Below are positions 51,602-60,614 of a DNA stretch of 64,000 nt, piece by piece (within the stretch, counting starts at the first letter, position 1; each line of letters opens with the position of its first letter). The DNA lies in the NCBI GenBank assembly GCA_014695325.1, contig JACJNZ010000079.1:52591-116590 (forward strand). Direction: 5' to 3'. The stretch comes from Cyanobacteria bacterium FACHB-502. GTDB lineage: Bacteria; Cyanobacteriota; Cyanobacteriia; Elainellales; Elainellaceae. A program made the translations under genes and the position numbers. The notes under the pieces are model-generated. The model saw only the letters and a program-made list of their open reading frames with translations. It was not told the DNA's origin and did not search any database.

Positions 51602-52852
51602 TTAATTGGGCGACTGAGAGTTCATGTTAGGGATGTCTAAGATATGAACTGCTCCTGTAATAATTTCTTGCTTCTTTGCGAAAATCTCCCCTGCCGCAAT
51701 TGTGTTATTCCAGACCGCGACGGAAGCAAATCCAGCTTCATTAGGAAAACTACGATTTGGCAACATTTTGACTTGTTGCGTCCACTGCCCCTTACTATCA
51801 CATTCAAACAAATATACTGGGGCTTCCAAGCCTGCAAATAAACTGCTGTAGTTTTTTGCCAAAACAGCAACAACATTGCCTTTCAGCACAGTTCTAGTGC
51901 CAAATCCATACGGTGCTAGAAATCCTTTACGCGCTCCTTTTGGGACTAATTTAGCGGTTTGTAACCAGGTATTCTTGTTAGAGTTGCGCTCAAAAACATA
52001 AGCTGCTCCTGTAGGAACTGGTTCAGAACCTAGAAGCTCCCTATAATCACCAATTACAATTCTGTTTGCATCGATTGAAACTGACCCACCAAAACCCCGT
52101 TGCTTCTTGATCCTCTGAGGCATTAGCTCAGCTTGCTGTTCCCAAGCGTTTGTGCGAGGGTTGCGAACAAAAACACTGGCAATTCCTCCATTGGATTTGC
52201 CTATACCGACGACAATTATGTCTCCACTAATATCAACACTAGAACCAAATGCAAAATAACCTTCAGAATTTGCAGGGGCAACAAGCTTCGTTTGGTACAA
52301 CCAGCTTCTTGTTCCGGGCTGTCTAACATAGATATGCGCTGCTTCATTATCACCAACGACTATTGTGTCACCATCAATTGCTATGTCTCGACCAAAGTTT
52401 ACTCCTGCGTCTTCGGGGGGCGGCAGTTCTGCTTGTAGAGTCCAATTGCTCTCCTTACGGACAAAAACGTAGACAGATGAATGGCTTTGATCAACAACAA
52501 CAATCGTATCTCCACTAATATCAATACTATTACCAAGTCCTACACTTACTCTGCCTGCACGAGGTATTAATTTTGCTTGCTGCAACCACTGATTATTCTC
52601 AGAGCGTGTATAAACGTACACTGCAACATCTATACTTAAACCAATTCTAGGATTGGTACTTGCAATGAGAGTATTGCCATCTCCTGCTACGTTGAAACCA
52701 AATTCTATTCCTCGCTGTGCATCAGTAGGGAAAATTTGTGTTCTTGGGTAAACGATAGCGAAGTTTTTACATAGCCCGTGTCCACCATAAAATACAATAG
52801 TTATTACACTAATAAATAGAAAAAAGAGCTGAACCGATCGTCTTCTGAACAT
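51602..52852 (-). CDS. Secreted FG-GAP repeat protein, 416 aa
   Basis: A signal peptide or anchor (residues 1-28, LFFLFISVITIVFYGGHGLC) precedes about seven FG-GAP repeats of the type FGxxVDISGDTIVVG...VYVFVR (e.g. GLGNSIDISGDTIVVVDQ, NFGRDIAIDGDTIVVGD, FAFGSSVDISGDIIVVG, FGGSVSIDANRIVIGD). These form a propeller like those of alpha-integrins. It lies 76 bp upstream of the lipase-RTX-VWA gene on the same strand; the pairing of an integrin-alpha-like propeller and an integrin-beta-like VWA protein is noteworthy. Confidence 0.85.
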   Translation of the reverse strand: MFRRRSVQLFFLFISVITIVFYGGHGLCKNFAIVYPRTQIFPTDAQRGIEFGFNVAGDGNTLIASTNPRIGLSIDVAVYVYTRSENNQWLQQAKLIPRAGRVSVGLGNSIDISGDTIVVVDQSHSSVYVFVRKESNWTLQAELPPPEDAGVNFGRDIAIDGDTIVVGDNEAAHIYVRQPGTRSWLYQTKLVAPANSEGYFAFGSSVDISGDIIVVGIGKSNGGIASVFVRNPRTNAWEQQAELMPQRIKKQRGFGGSVSIDANRIVIGDYRELLGSEPVPTGAAYVFERNSNKNTWLQTAKLVPKGARKGFLAPYGFGTRTVLKGNVVAVLAKNYSSLFAGLEAPVYLFECDSKGQWTQQVKMLPNRSFPNEAGFASVAVWNNTIAAGEIFAKKQEIITGAVHILDIPNMNSQSPN

Positions 52853-52960
52853 AAACTTATCCTGGCTTTTTCAGTTCTTAGCATAAGTAAACAAAGTCAA
52901 TTATAAAGCGCAGAAAAATCGGGACTATTCAGAGACAACCAGTTGTTAAACAGTCCCCTC

Positions 52961-53689
52961 TTAATTCAAAGCAGACCTAATTTGACTCTGTATCCAGGTA
53001 CTAAATAGCGCATTCAGCAATCTTTGGCGCATGGCAGCATCTAACTGTGCTGGAATAAATTTCTCCAGTTGTAGCAATACAAACCATTGTTTCAACTGAA
53101 GGGGCGGTAACACTTGATGAGGAACAGCCGATGCGAGGAATTGTGCTACAGCAGAAGGTAACTGTCCTAACTCCACTGGACCTGCCAAACCAACCGCCTC
53201 TGCTTCATCTCCCTCAGAATACTCACGGGCAAGAGCAGCAAAAGACCCCTCTCCCTCGCTAATGCGAAAGTAAAGTTCTTGAGCAACCTCCGGATGTGAT
53301 ACTCGCATCACGCGATACACAACTTGATCGAGTTTGAACTTTTGCTGGAGAAAGTAGGATTCTACTCGCGATCCCCAAGTTTGTTCTTTAAACTTCTCAA
53401 TCCGCAGAGCACGAATCACGGTTGCTTCCAGAGAAGCAGGGGTCATACAATAACGAACTAAGAAACTTCGCACATCATCTTGAGCAGAGGAAGCAGAATT
53501 GAGGACTTGTTGTTCAAACTGGCGGCAACCAATTGCAATTTCCTCCGGAGTACATTCAATCATTCCAATCGCTTGATCAAGCACCATTTCATACACCAAT
53601 TGGGGCAACATTTGATAGCTTGCAAGCTTAGGTAAAACCTCTTCAAAGGGAAGGGCAAAATCACCAATCTGAAGTATCGGACTACTCAT
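52961..53689 (-). CDS. PpiC/SurA-like peptidylprolyl isomerase
   Basis: The 242-aa protein has the SurA-type helical N-terminus (residues ~10-130) and a parvulin domain (VAQELYFRISEGEGSFAALAREYSEGDEAEAVGLAGPVELGQLPSAVAQFLASAV). It lacks a signal peptide. Proteins of this kind are often encoded beside RTX proteins and their HlyB/HlyD-type exporters in cyanobacteria. It probably helps fold or keep unfolded the RTX-type products encoded downstream. Confidence 0.82.
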   Translation of the reverse strand: MSSPILQIGDFALPFEEVLPKLASYQMLPQLVYEMVLDQAIGMIECTPEEIAIGCRQFEQQVLNSASSAQDDVRSFLVRYCMTPASLEATVIRALRIEKFKEQTWGSRVESYFLQQKFKLDQVVYRVMRVSHPEVAQELYFRISEGEGSFAALAREYSEGDEAEAVGLAGPVELGQLPSAVAQFLASAVPHQVLPPLQLKQWFVLLQLEKFIPAQLDAAMRQRLLNALFSTWIQSQIRSALN

Positions 53690-54150
53690 CTAAATTGCCC
53701 TAGTCAAAAATCTTAAGAATTGAGTTACCGATATTAAAGATTGAGTTATCGACTGAAAATAGCTCTGTCGTAACGTCATCTCTCATATATATTTACATTG
53801 CCTAATAGATGACTAAATGGGAAAATTACTTAATTTCTTCTAATTTTATTTATAAAGTTACTATTCCTAATTTGTGAGAACAGCATTAAGCACTTGGTCA
53901 GTTCATAGAATTATTGTAAAGAGGTTTATAGTACCCGTTGTAATCATAAAGTTGAAGTGAAATAACTTCAAAATACAAGTTCACTTACCCAAAACAACAT
54001 GGCGGCTCCTGAGACTCACGCTTGCGGCATCGTGTCCTGCTCCTGAAGCAATTCCGGGCGTTGCAGAATGAGGGTATGAGTCAAGCAGGAACGGGCACAT
54101 CCCAGAATTTGAGGTAATGGAGCAACAATCGAATCGAGTGTTGTCGAGTT
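53690..54150. other. Intergenic region with a short direct repeat
   Basis: A+T-rich promoter-like DNA upstream of the PPIase gene. It contains TTAAGAATTGAGTTACCGAT (53713 on) and TTAAAGATTGAGTTATCGAC (53734 on), an imperfect 20-bp direct repeat that could be a regulator-binding site. No gene seen. Confidence 0.4.
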
Positions 54151-54330
54151 TCAAATTATTTTTCGTTTTGTGTCCCGCGAAATGCGCAACGAGGTTGAGC
54201 GAAATAGCTTGAAAGTATTGTGTAGAGCGGAATTGAGGGATTCAGCGGAGGGACAATAGGATCGCCGGGTTGATCGACAGGAGTCGGTAGGATGGGGATC
54301 GCCGTACTGGGACAAGGTTGGAGTGGGGTG

Positions 54331-54615
54331 GGGTTCAAACTCACTGTTGCGGTCACGGGGAACACTGATTTGGGCTTCCCCAAACTCACCTTTAATGGTC
54401 TTCTTGCTGTGCCCATTGCGGCGGTTACGAGTTGGCTTGGCTTCGCTTTCAGGCTCCGCCTGTTGCTCCTCTAGATGCGTTTTCATTTCCGCATTCAAGC
54501 AGCGTTCCACTAAAGCAGCTGTCAGCTGTTTAAGAATCCCTCCGTCCCCCAGCAGGTCTTCAGGATTCTCATAGCCTTTGAGCAATTCATCAAGGAGTTC
54601 AGGTCGAAAAGTCAT
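54331..54615 (-). pseudogene. IS256-family transposase, N-terminal remnant
   Basis: MTFRPELLDELLKGYENPEDLLGDGGILKQLTAALVERCLNAEMKTHLEE followed by GHSKKTIKGEFGEAQISVPRDRNSEFEP is the N-terminal DNA-binding part of an IS256 transposase. The catalytic DDE domain is missing; the frame runs on for 60 unrelated residues to 54151. Confidence 0.85.
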
Positions 54616-54688
54616 AGTTCAAGTGGCGTAGGTTCAGTAGTTCATTAGATCTCATTTCCTGACCTTTGACACACTTCAATTTACAATC
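54331..54688 (-). mobile_element. IS256-family element, 5' fragment
   Basis: The terminus on the minus strand begins GATTGTAAATTG (54688) and leads through AAATGAGATCTAATGAACTA, identical in arrangement to the element entering at the right edge of the window (63890 on). The transposase coding sequence is intact from 54615 to about 54331, then the frame leaves homology (EFEP|HPTPTLSQYGD). Only the first ~95 codons remain. The deleted rest was probably lost with flanking DNA. Confidence 0.8.
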
Positions 54689-54761
54689 CCCACTTCCTTG
54701 CTCATTTGCCGCGCTATGAAAGATCTCCATCAGCACTTAGAAATAACCTGTGAGTAAATCA

Positions 54762-55388
54762 ATGAACCTCAAACCAAATCCACCCAATTCCCTTTCGCAA
54801 GCGGATGTCGATTTGTTACCTCATTTAACCGATTTAGCAGAAACACTTGAACCCAATCAGACCTTCCAGTGCGACCTCGAAGCTCAACTCTTCCAAGCTC
54901 ATCCCTCTAACTCATCACAAAACATAAGCAAAGGAACGAATCAGATATCTGTGCTAACCTCTCGACTCAATCGCTGCACCTCTCTGGTCGCTTATACATT
55001 AATTGCGATCGCAGCTACTTTAATGCTTCCAATCCCCACGTCGGGACGAGTGCCGGGATGGCTCGCAGCAGTTCCTCACTCAACCATTGATTTAAAGGCA
55101 GACGCGCAGACAATTGCCCAGGCGATCGAGACAGGACACGTCACTGTGATCTCAGACGTTCAAGAATATGATGAAACAACTCAGAGTATTCGAGCGATTG
55201 GGAATGCTACTCTTACCTACCCAGAAACTCAGATTCAGGCTAATGCAAATGAAATTCAATATACAGCTACAGATCGACAAGTGACTCTACTGGGTAACGT
55301 TCAAATTCCTCAGCGAGGAGCAACTTTACAAGGTACACAAGCAATCTGCTCCCTTGAGCAAAGGCAATGCCATTTGACACAAGAGTAA
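54762..55388 (+). CDS. LptA/OstA-like domain protein
   Basis: The 208-aa product (ATG 54762; a GTG at 54750 is possible) has a hydrophilic N-terminal ~60 residues, one membrane segment (about 80-98, SLVAYTLIAIAATLMLPIP) and a C-terminal OstA/LptA-like strand domain (ATLTYPETQIQANANEIQYTATDRQVTLLGNVQIPQRGATLQGTQAICSLEQ). LptA-type domains carry lipopolysaccharide across the periplasm. It may be a single-repeat relative anchored in the plasma membrane. The start is preceded by IS256-remnant DNA. Confidence 0.72.
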   Translation: MNLKPNPPNSLSQADVDLLPHLTDLAETLEPNQTFQCDLEAQLFQAHPSNSSQNISKGTNQISVLTSRLNRCTSLVAYTLIAIAATLMLPIPTSGRVPGWLAAVPHSTIDLKADAQTIAQAIETGHVTVISDVQEYDETTQSIRAIGNATLTYPETQIQANANEIQYTATDRQVTLLGNVQIPQRGATLQGTQAICSLEQRQCHLTQE

Positions 55389-55571
55389 ATCAATTTACTG
55401 GAATCACAAAGCTTTTAGGGAGATTCTTGAGGTCTTGATGTAGCAGAGCGGTAGCGGTCTTGGTAGGCGACTACCGCTCCTATTTCCACTGTGCTAGTTG
55501 CACTTGATTTCGCCAACAATACTTCCCGTATGTGGTTTATCCCAATCGTTGAAAATCGTTGCTATAGGGTT

Positions 55572-55605
55572 GCGGCTGTGTTGCAAAAACTAGCTAATGG
55601 TAAGG
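55572..55605 (+). repeat. Imperfect copy of the IS6 left end
   Basis: GGCTGTGTTGCAAAAACTAG and CTAATGGTAAGGTA resemble the IS6 left end at 55628 (GGTTGTGTCGCAAAAATCGG...). They are direct repeats 56 bp apart. It may be left from a tandem or decayed insertion. Confidence 0.5.
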
Positions 55606-55627
55606 TAATTCGCAGGGCAATACTTTG

Positions 55628-56456
55628 GGTTGTGTCGCAAAAATCGGTCAATGGTAAGGTAGATAAGCCTAACTCTGCCAATTCGCCCTCCGATGTCTAC
55701 TGCTTCTGTGTTCAAGTGGCGGCACTTTTTGCCCGAAATCATCCTGCTCAATGTGCGGTGGTATTGTCGTTATGCCTTGAGCTACCGGAATTTAGAGGAG
55801 ATGATGGCTGAGCGTGGAGTGAACGTGGATCACTCGACGCTCAATCGTTGGGTGTTAAAGTATGCGCCAGAACTAGACAAACGGATACGACCGCACCTGA
55901 AACCGACGAACGATTCGTGGAGAACCGACGAGACGTATATCAAAATCAAGGGCGTATGGAAGTATCTCTATCGTGCTGTCAATTCAGAGGGCAATACGGT
56001 GGACTTTATGCTCAGTGCAAAGCGGGATGACAAGGCAGCAGCACGCTTTTTTCGTAAAGTCTTGAAAGGTCAGCGCACTCAATCGCCGCGAGTGATTACC
56101 GTCGTACAAATGCGGCCTACCCAGTCGCTATGGAGGTTCTCAAAGGGGATGAGACGATCGCCCAAGACACCGAATTGAGGCAAAGTAAATACTTGAATAA
56201 TGTGATTGAGCAAGATCATCGGAACATCAAGCGGATTGTGAAGCCGATGATGGGATTTAAAGCGTTCAACAGCACGAGAAGAACGTTAAGTGGGATTGAA
56301 GCAATGAATATGATTAAGAAAGGACAAGTCAAAGGAGTCAAACCAGGGGATATTGCCTCTCAAGCGAAGTTTATTGAAGCAATCTTTGGAATTGCTGCTT
56401 AAGAGAATGCTAACGATTCCGATCGGTTGTCCTTAACAAGTTCTTGCGACACAACC
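55628..56456 (+). mobile_element. IS6-family insertion sequence
   Basis: Terminal repeats GGTTGTGTCGCAAAAATCGG (left) and, inverted, TTCTTGCGACACAACC (right, ending 56456). Size 829 bp, as usual for IS6/IS240-like elements. The transposase is frameshifted. No clear 8-bp target duplication. A second, truncated copy lies at 63220-63889, and solo ends at 929-955 and 39114-39129. Confidence 0.85.
55693..56402 (+). pseudogene. IS6-family transposase, single frameshift
   Basis: Frame one: FLPEIILLNVRWYCRYALSYRNLEEMMAERGVNVDHSTLNRWVLKYAPEL, then WRTDETYIKIKGVWKYLYRAVNS (first catalytic Asp, DETY) and VITVVQMRP; frame two: AMEVLKGDETIAQDTELRQSKYLNNVIEQDHRNIKRIV (catalytic Glu in EQDHR) to IFGIAA. 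The second catalytic Asp should be in VDKNAAYP at the shift; the DNA reads GTCGTACAAATGCGGC, so the frame was lost there by small indels near 56104. Confidence 0.85.
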
Positions 56457-56468
56457 GTATTTACTCCT

Positions 56469-56669
56469 TTATGCAGCAACTAACTCAGTGCTTTTGTGAC
56501 GATTGCAACCCACATCTTGATAGCGATCGCAAATAAATGTGCCATCGTTTCTCCTAATATTGCTTCCTTCAGACACCTTTAAATTAGGAAAATTCTCTAT
56601 CTCTTCGCTATCTAATTCTTGTGGCACTATCACATTCTTAACATGAGTTGCTGAACAAAGTTGTGACAA
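56469..56669 (-). CDS. Doubtful 66-aa ORF next to the IS6 end
   Basis: The product ends DGTFICDRYQDVGCNRHKSTELVAA. Cys/His spacing in the C-terminal half would allow a small metal-binding site. It starts MSQLCSATHVKNVIVPQELD. No family or ribosome site. It may be the surviving end of a gene cut by the IS6 insertion. Confidence 0.3.
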   Translation of the reverse strand: MSQLCSATHVKNVIVPQELDSEEIENFPNLKVSEGSNIRRNDGTFICDRYQDVGCNRHKSTELVAA

Positions 56670-56752
56670 AAATTTATTTAAAGATAGAGAAAATTTGCTC
56701 TCACCTAGTTGGGTGAAGTAGATAAAGATGATGATTTGAGAAGGTATTGTTC

Positions 56753-57324
56753 ATGTCTAAACTCATTTACCTGGTTGCCTGTACGGTCGATCGCTTTATT
56801 GCCGTAAAGACGGTTCGTTTGACTTTTTCTTAATGGAGGGAGAACACGTTGCGGATTTACTTTCTGCTTTTCCTGAAACGATTCCAGTCCATTTGCGAGG
56901 AACATTAGGCATTACGGCTGACAATCAGCACTTTGATAGCGTTTTAATGGGACGCAGAACTTATGAAGTTGGCGTTAAAGAGGGGATTACAAATCCCTAC
57001 CCGCAAATGAACCAGTATCTTTTCTCGCGTACTCTCCCAAAAAGCCCCGATCCTGCCGTTGAACTGGTTTCCTCTGATCCAGTTTCATTTGTTCAAGAAC
57101 TCAAACAGAAGCCAGGTAAGGATATTTGGTTGTGTGGTGGTGGAGATTTAGCTACGGTTCTTTTTCCAGCGATCGATGAGATGATTTTGAAAGTACATCC
57201 CTTTCTCCTTGTTTCAGGGATTCCACTCTTCTCTGGAACAATTCCACTCACTTCTCTGGAATTAACCGACAGTAAAATTTACAAGAACGGTTTCATTTTG
57301 TTGCACTATCAAGTGAACCATTAA
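56753..57324 (+). pseudogene. DHFR/RibD-C-like protein, frameshifted near its start
   Basis: From ATG 56753 (AAGG upstream): MSKLIYLVACTVDRFIA, then a shift near 56800 to DGSFDFFLMEGEHVADLLSAFPETIPVHLRGTLG...FDSVLMGRRTYEVGVKEG, KDIWLCGGGDLATVLFPAIDEMILKVHPFLLVSGIPLF. This is the dihydrofolate-reductase fold of RibD C-terminal-like proteins (VLMGRxTYE, GGGDL). The part from 56833 on could still be made from an internal ATG but would lack the first strand. It overlaps the convergent WYL gene by 4 bp. Confidence 0.8.
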
Positions 57325-58292
57325 GGCATAGCTTTGGTATAAAGTGCGATCGTCTCCTTTGCTGCTTGCAATACGCGATCGCGTAACTCTAACGGTTCAA
57401 TCACTTCCATCTGTGCGCCAAAACCCAACACATAGGCACAAGCCGCTTTCTCAAGATCAAACCGCAACGAGATATGAATCCACCCATCGGCATCGGGAGT
57501 ATCAATCATTTGTTCAATGCGAGCGAAGTACCCCGCATACCGTAACCAGGGCATTGCCTCTGGATCAACCCGCACTGTTACGCCATAGTAGGGCAGGTTC
57601 GCTTTGAACTCCACCATCGATCGCTGCCAATAGTCGGCTAAGTTAAATCCGGTGGGACGAACACGAGGAGAGTCTACTAGCACAGCATTCTGCACTCGTG
57701 AAATGCGGTAAGAGCGCACATCTTCCTCCACTGCCGCGACCAAGTACCAGACACTGCCTTTGGCAACTAATCCCAACGGATTGACTACTCGTTCAACCTG
57801 CTTTCCATTTCCACGTTCATAGTGTAAAAAGACCTGCTGCTCCTGCCAAATGGCGGCTTGCAAAACCGGAAATGCTGACATCTCTTCATCCCAGTGTTGC
57901 CACCCAGTGGGGTCAACGTGAATGCGCTGGTTCACCATTTCTGCCTGCTGGCGATTGGCGGCTGGCAACGCGGCTAGAAGTTTGAGTAATGCGGCTTCAA
58001 ATGCTTGCCCCCAGCCTAGATCCGCTAACAGATGAGTTGGTCTTGGCACAAATAACGCCTGAATCTCTGCCAGGTTGAGTCCGGTTAGGGTGGTTTGATA
58101 CTGTTCCAGCAAACCCCATCCGCCACCCTTACCTCGTTCTGCCACCACCGGAACCCCTGCACTACTGAGGGCATCCATATCGCGATGAATGGTACGCTCA
58201 GACACTTCCAAGCGCTCTGCCAGTTCTCGTGTGGTTAACCGCGAATGAACCTGCAACAGCATCAGGATGGAGAGGAGGCGATCGGCACGCAT
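57321..58292 (-). CDS. WYL-domain transcriptional regulator
   Basis: From ATG 58292 the 323-aa protein begins MRADRLLSILMLLQVHSRLTTRELAERLEVSERTIHRDMDALSSAGVPV, a DeoR-type winged helix. A WYL domain follows (residues ~135-220: VFLHYERGNGKQVERVVNPLGLVAKGSVWYLVAAVEEDVRSYRISRV) and a WCX C-terminal part. Such proteins sense ligands or nucleic acids and regulate stress or defence genes. It is divergent from the SnoaL-like pseudogene at 58401; the ~100 bp between them probably hold the shared control sites. A longer frame (to 58346) has no better start. Confidence 0.9.
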   Translation of the reverse strand: MRADRLLSILMLLQVHSRLTTRELAERLEVSERTIHRDMDALSSAGVPVVAERGKGGGWGLLEQYQTTLTGLNLAEIQALFVPRPTHLLADLGWGQAFEAALLKLLAALPAANRQQAEMVNQRIHVDPTGWQHWDEEMSAFPVLQAAIWQEQQVFLHYERGNGKQVERVVNPLGLVAKGSVWYLVAAVEEDVRSYRISRVQNAVLVDSPRVRPTGFNLADYWQRSMVEFKANLPYYGVTVRVDPEAMPWLRYAGYFARIEQMIDTPDADGWIHISLRFDLEKAACAYVLGFGAQMEVIEPLELRDRVLQAAKETIALYTKAMP

Positions 58293-58400
58293 AACGATTT
58301 CTAGAACCCTCGCAACTTCTTCTACCCTACCGCTGAAATATGACAAAGGGTGTCATGAAGTCGCCCTTATGCTGTAAGCATGACCGTTGGAGGAAAGGCA

Positions 58401-58836
58401 ATGACTAATAATCAGACGCTCGATTGCAACAAAGCCATCTATCGGCGTTATATCCAGCAGGTGTTCAATGAGGGACGAGTGGATTTGCTGGATGAGCTTT
58501 TGGCTCCGTCCTATGTGTATCACGAAGCACCACCTGGAACATTGCCGGGAACTGAGGGGATTAAGCAAAGTTGTTTCCGTGTTTCGTGCCGCGTTTCCTG
58601 ACCTGGAGATTACGATCGACGACCAAATTGCTGAAGGCGATAAAGTATGCTCACGAGCCACCACACGCGGAACGCATCAGGGAGATATCTTTGGGATACC
58701 TGCAACAGGTAATGTTGTGACAATGACAGGAATGACGATCGTGCGAATTGTTGACGATCAGATTGCTGAAAGCTGAGTGAAGAATGATGTGATGGGGATG
58801 AAGAGCCAACTCGATGTTAGCTCTTCATCCAAATAA
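58401..58836 (+). pseudogene. SnoaL/ester-cyclase-like gene with frameshift and nonsense codon
   Basis: ATG 58401 has GGAGG eight bases upstream. The frame reads NKAIYRRYIQQVFNEGRVDLLDELLAPSYVYHEAPPGTLPGTEGIKQ, shifts at about 58565, then VVSVFRAAFPDLEITIDDQIAEGDKVCSRATTRGTHQGDIFGIPATGN and IVRIVDDQIAES, then a TGA at 58774 where homologues have Trp, and continues VKNDVMGMKSQL to a TAA at 58834. Two lesions make it a pseudogene. It belongs to the polyketide-cyclase-like family often regulated by WYL or MerR proteins, fitting its neighbours. Confidence 0.82.
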
Positions 58837-58902
58837 GCAAATGCAATTAATCCAGCGACAGTGAATTGGATTGACTGTCTAGAACGCTTTTGAGAGGTCA
58901 TT

Positions 58903-59811
58903 ATGCAATCACTAAAAGATAAGGTGGCGATTGTTGCAGGAGGCACTCGTGGAGCGGGGCGAGGCATTGCGACCGAACTGGGTGCAGCCGGAGCGATCGT
59001 TTATGTGACAGGACGAGCCACCCGTACCCAACGCTCAGATTACGATCGCCCTGAAACCATCGAAGAAACCGCAGAGTTAGTGACTCAAGCAGGCGGACAG
59101 GGTATTGCAGTTCAAGTGGATCATTTAGATCCAGAACAGGTGCGATCGCTCATCGTTCGTGTTGAGCGAGAACAAGGCCAGTTAGATATTTTGATCAATG
59201 ATATTGGAGCAGAACATTTTGCCGAGTTTGATAAACCTATCTGGGAAGTTGATCTGGCACGAGGTCTACGTCTGTTACGTTTGGCGATCGACACTCACCT
59301 CATTACCAGCCACTTTGCTCTGCCATTGCTGATCCAGAAACCTGGAGGATTTGTCGTTGAACTCACCGATGGAACGGCAGATTACAACAATGGGCACTAT
59401 CGGCAAGCTTTAATCTATGACATTGCCAAGAATGCAATTATTCGGATGGCATGGTCATTAGCGCAGGAACTTCAACCGCATCAATGTACGGCAGTCTGCC
59501 TGACTCCGGGTTGGTTGCGGTCGGAAATGATGTTAGATCATTTCGGGGTGAGTGAAGCCAACTGGCAGGATGCTACAGCCAAAGAACCCAGTTTCATCAT
59601 TTCCGAAACTCCCCGTTATGTTGGACGTGCCGTCGCTCATCTTGCTGGCGATCCAGAGATTGCCCGTTGGAACGGTCAGTCGCTTTCCAGTGGTCAACTT
59701 GCCAAAGTGTATGGTTTTACTGATCTGGATGGTTCTCAACCAGATGCCTGGCGTTACATCCAGGAGGTGACAGAAATGGATAAGCCTGCTGATACGACTG
59801 GATATCGATGA
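58903..59811 (+). CDS. SDR-family oxidoreductase
   Basis: The 302-aa protein is a short-chain dehydrogenase: NAD(P)-binding GGTRGAGRGIATEL (TGxxxGxG type) near residue 14, DILINDIGAEHF (NNAG equivalent) near 100, Ser/Thr region VVELTDGTADYNN and the YxxxK of YDIAKNAI. It probably reduces a carbonyl or oxidises an alcohol; the substrate is unknown. It is longer than classical SDRs (250 aa) by a C-terminal tail. Confidence 0.9.
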   Translation: MQSLKDKVAIVAGGTRGAGRGIATELGAAGAIVYVTGRATRTQRSDYDRPETIEETAELVTQAGGQGIAVQVDHLDPEQVRSLIVRVEREQGQLDILINDIGAEHFAEFDKPIWEVDLARGLRLLRLAIDTHLITSHFALPLLIQKPGGFVVELTDGTADYNNGHYRQALIYDIAKNAIIRMAWSLAQELQPHQCTAVCLTPGWLRSEMMLDHFGVSEANWQDATAKEPSFIISETPRYVGRAVAHLAGDPEIARWNGQSLSSGQLAKVYGFTDLDGSQPDAWRYIQEVTEMDKPADTTGYR

Positions 59812-59873
59812 GATTAGCACCTGCCCTGATTCTTTTGGAGTGGGCAATCTGAGCTGTGATCGCCCACTTCTCA

Positions 59874-60614
59874 TTACTCTGTTTGCTTCAGAGCAGCCCT
59901 GGCTCTACCCAGATATTCCATCACCGCTGCATCGATCATTCCTCGACTAACCACTTCAGGCTGCTCCTGTTGATACATTTGATTTAGGGATTGTTCAATT
60001 CCAGGGTCACCTCCTGTAAACGCTTGGATTAATTCAATCGATCGTCGAGCTAGAGCTTTAGCAGATTCAGTGGTTGGATCAGTTCCCTTCGCCATCTCTA
60101 CCCGCACTTGCTCAAACAAATTCTGCCAATCGGCTTGTACTTGCCTGATCTGCTCCTCGCCTAACAATTCCTGACGTTGCCGGAGGGACTCCAACTGTTC
60201 AGGGGTGTAATATTTTTCCAACATATTCATCGCCTCAATGGTTTGAATTAACACTTCCACAGATACGGTTTGCATCGAACTTACCGCTTGAGCGATCGCT
60301 TCCAGTCGGTCGAGCAATTTTTGAGAAAGTTCAATTTGCTCACGCAAGCGGGCAGTATGGAGTTGAATAGTGTGCTCGAAGGAAAAGTTGCGTTGCTCTA
60401 AACACTCGCGGATTTCTTCGAGGGAGAAGCCAATTTGCCGCAGCGATACGATCTGCTGCAAGCGAATGATGTCTTCCTTGCCATACAGTCGATACCCTGC
60501 TTCAGTGCGGTGAGAGGGCGAAAGTAAGCCGATTTCGTCGTAGTAATGCAACGTCCGTACCGAAACCCCGGTTTGTTTCGCCAAATCACCGACCTTAAGT
60601 GCAACCGATTGCAT
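59874..60614 (-). CDS. MerR-family regulator with TipAS-like effector domain
   Basis: From ATG 60614 (GGAGGGAAAG just upstream) the 246-aa protein has a MerR winged helix ALKVGDLAKQTGVSVRTLHYYDEIGLLSPSHRTEAGYRLYGKEDIIRLQQI, a dimerisation helix (residues ~75-120) and a TipAS-type C-terminal domain (MLEKYYTPEQLESLRQRQELLGEEQ...GMIDAAVMEYLGRA). TipAS domains bind hydrophobic drugs such as thiopeptides. It is convergent to the SDR gene and divergent from the MFS operon, and is a candidate regulator of both itself and the efflux operon. Confidence 0.9.
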   Translation of the reverse strand: MQSVALKVGDLAKQTGVSVRTLHYYDEIGLLSPSHRTEAGYRLYGKEDIIRLQQIVSLRQIGFSLEEIRECLEQRNFSFEHTIQLHTARLREQIELSQKLLDRLEAIAQAVSSMQTVSVEVLIQTIEAMNMLEKYYTPEQLESLRQRQELLGEEQIRQVQADWQNLFEQVRVEMAKGTDPTTESAKALARRSIELIQAFTGGDPGIEQSLNQMYQQEQPEVVSRGMIDAAVMEYLGRARAALKQTE

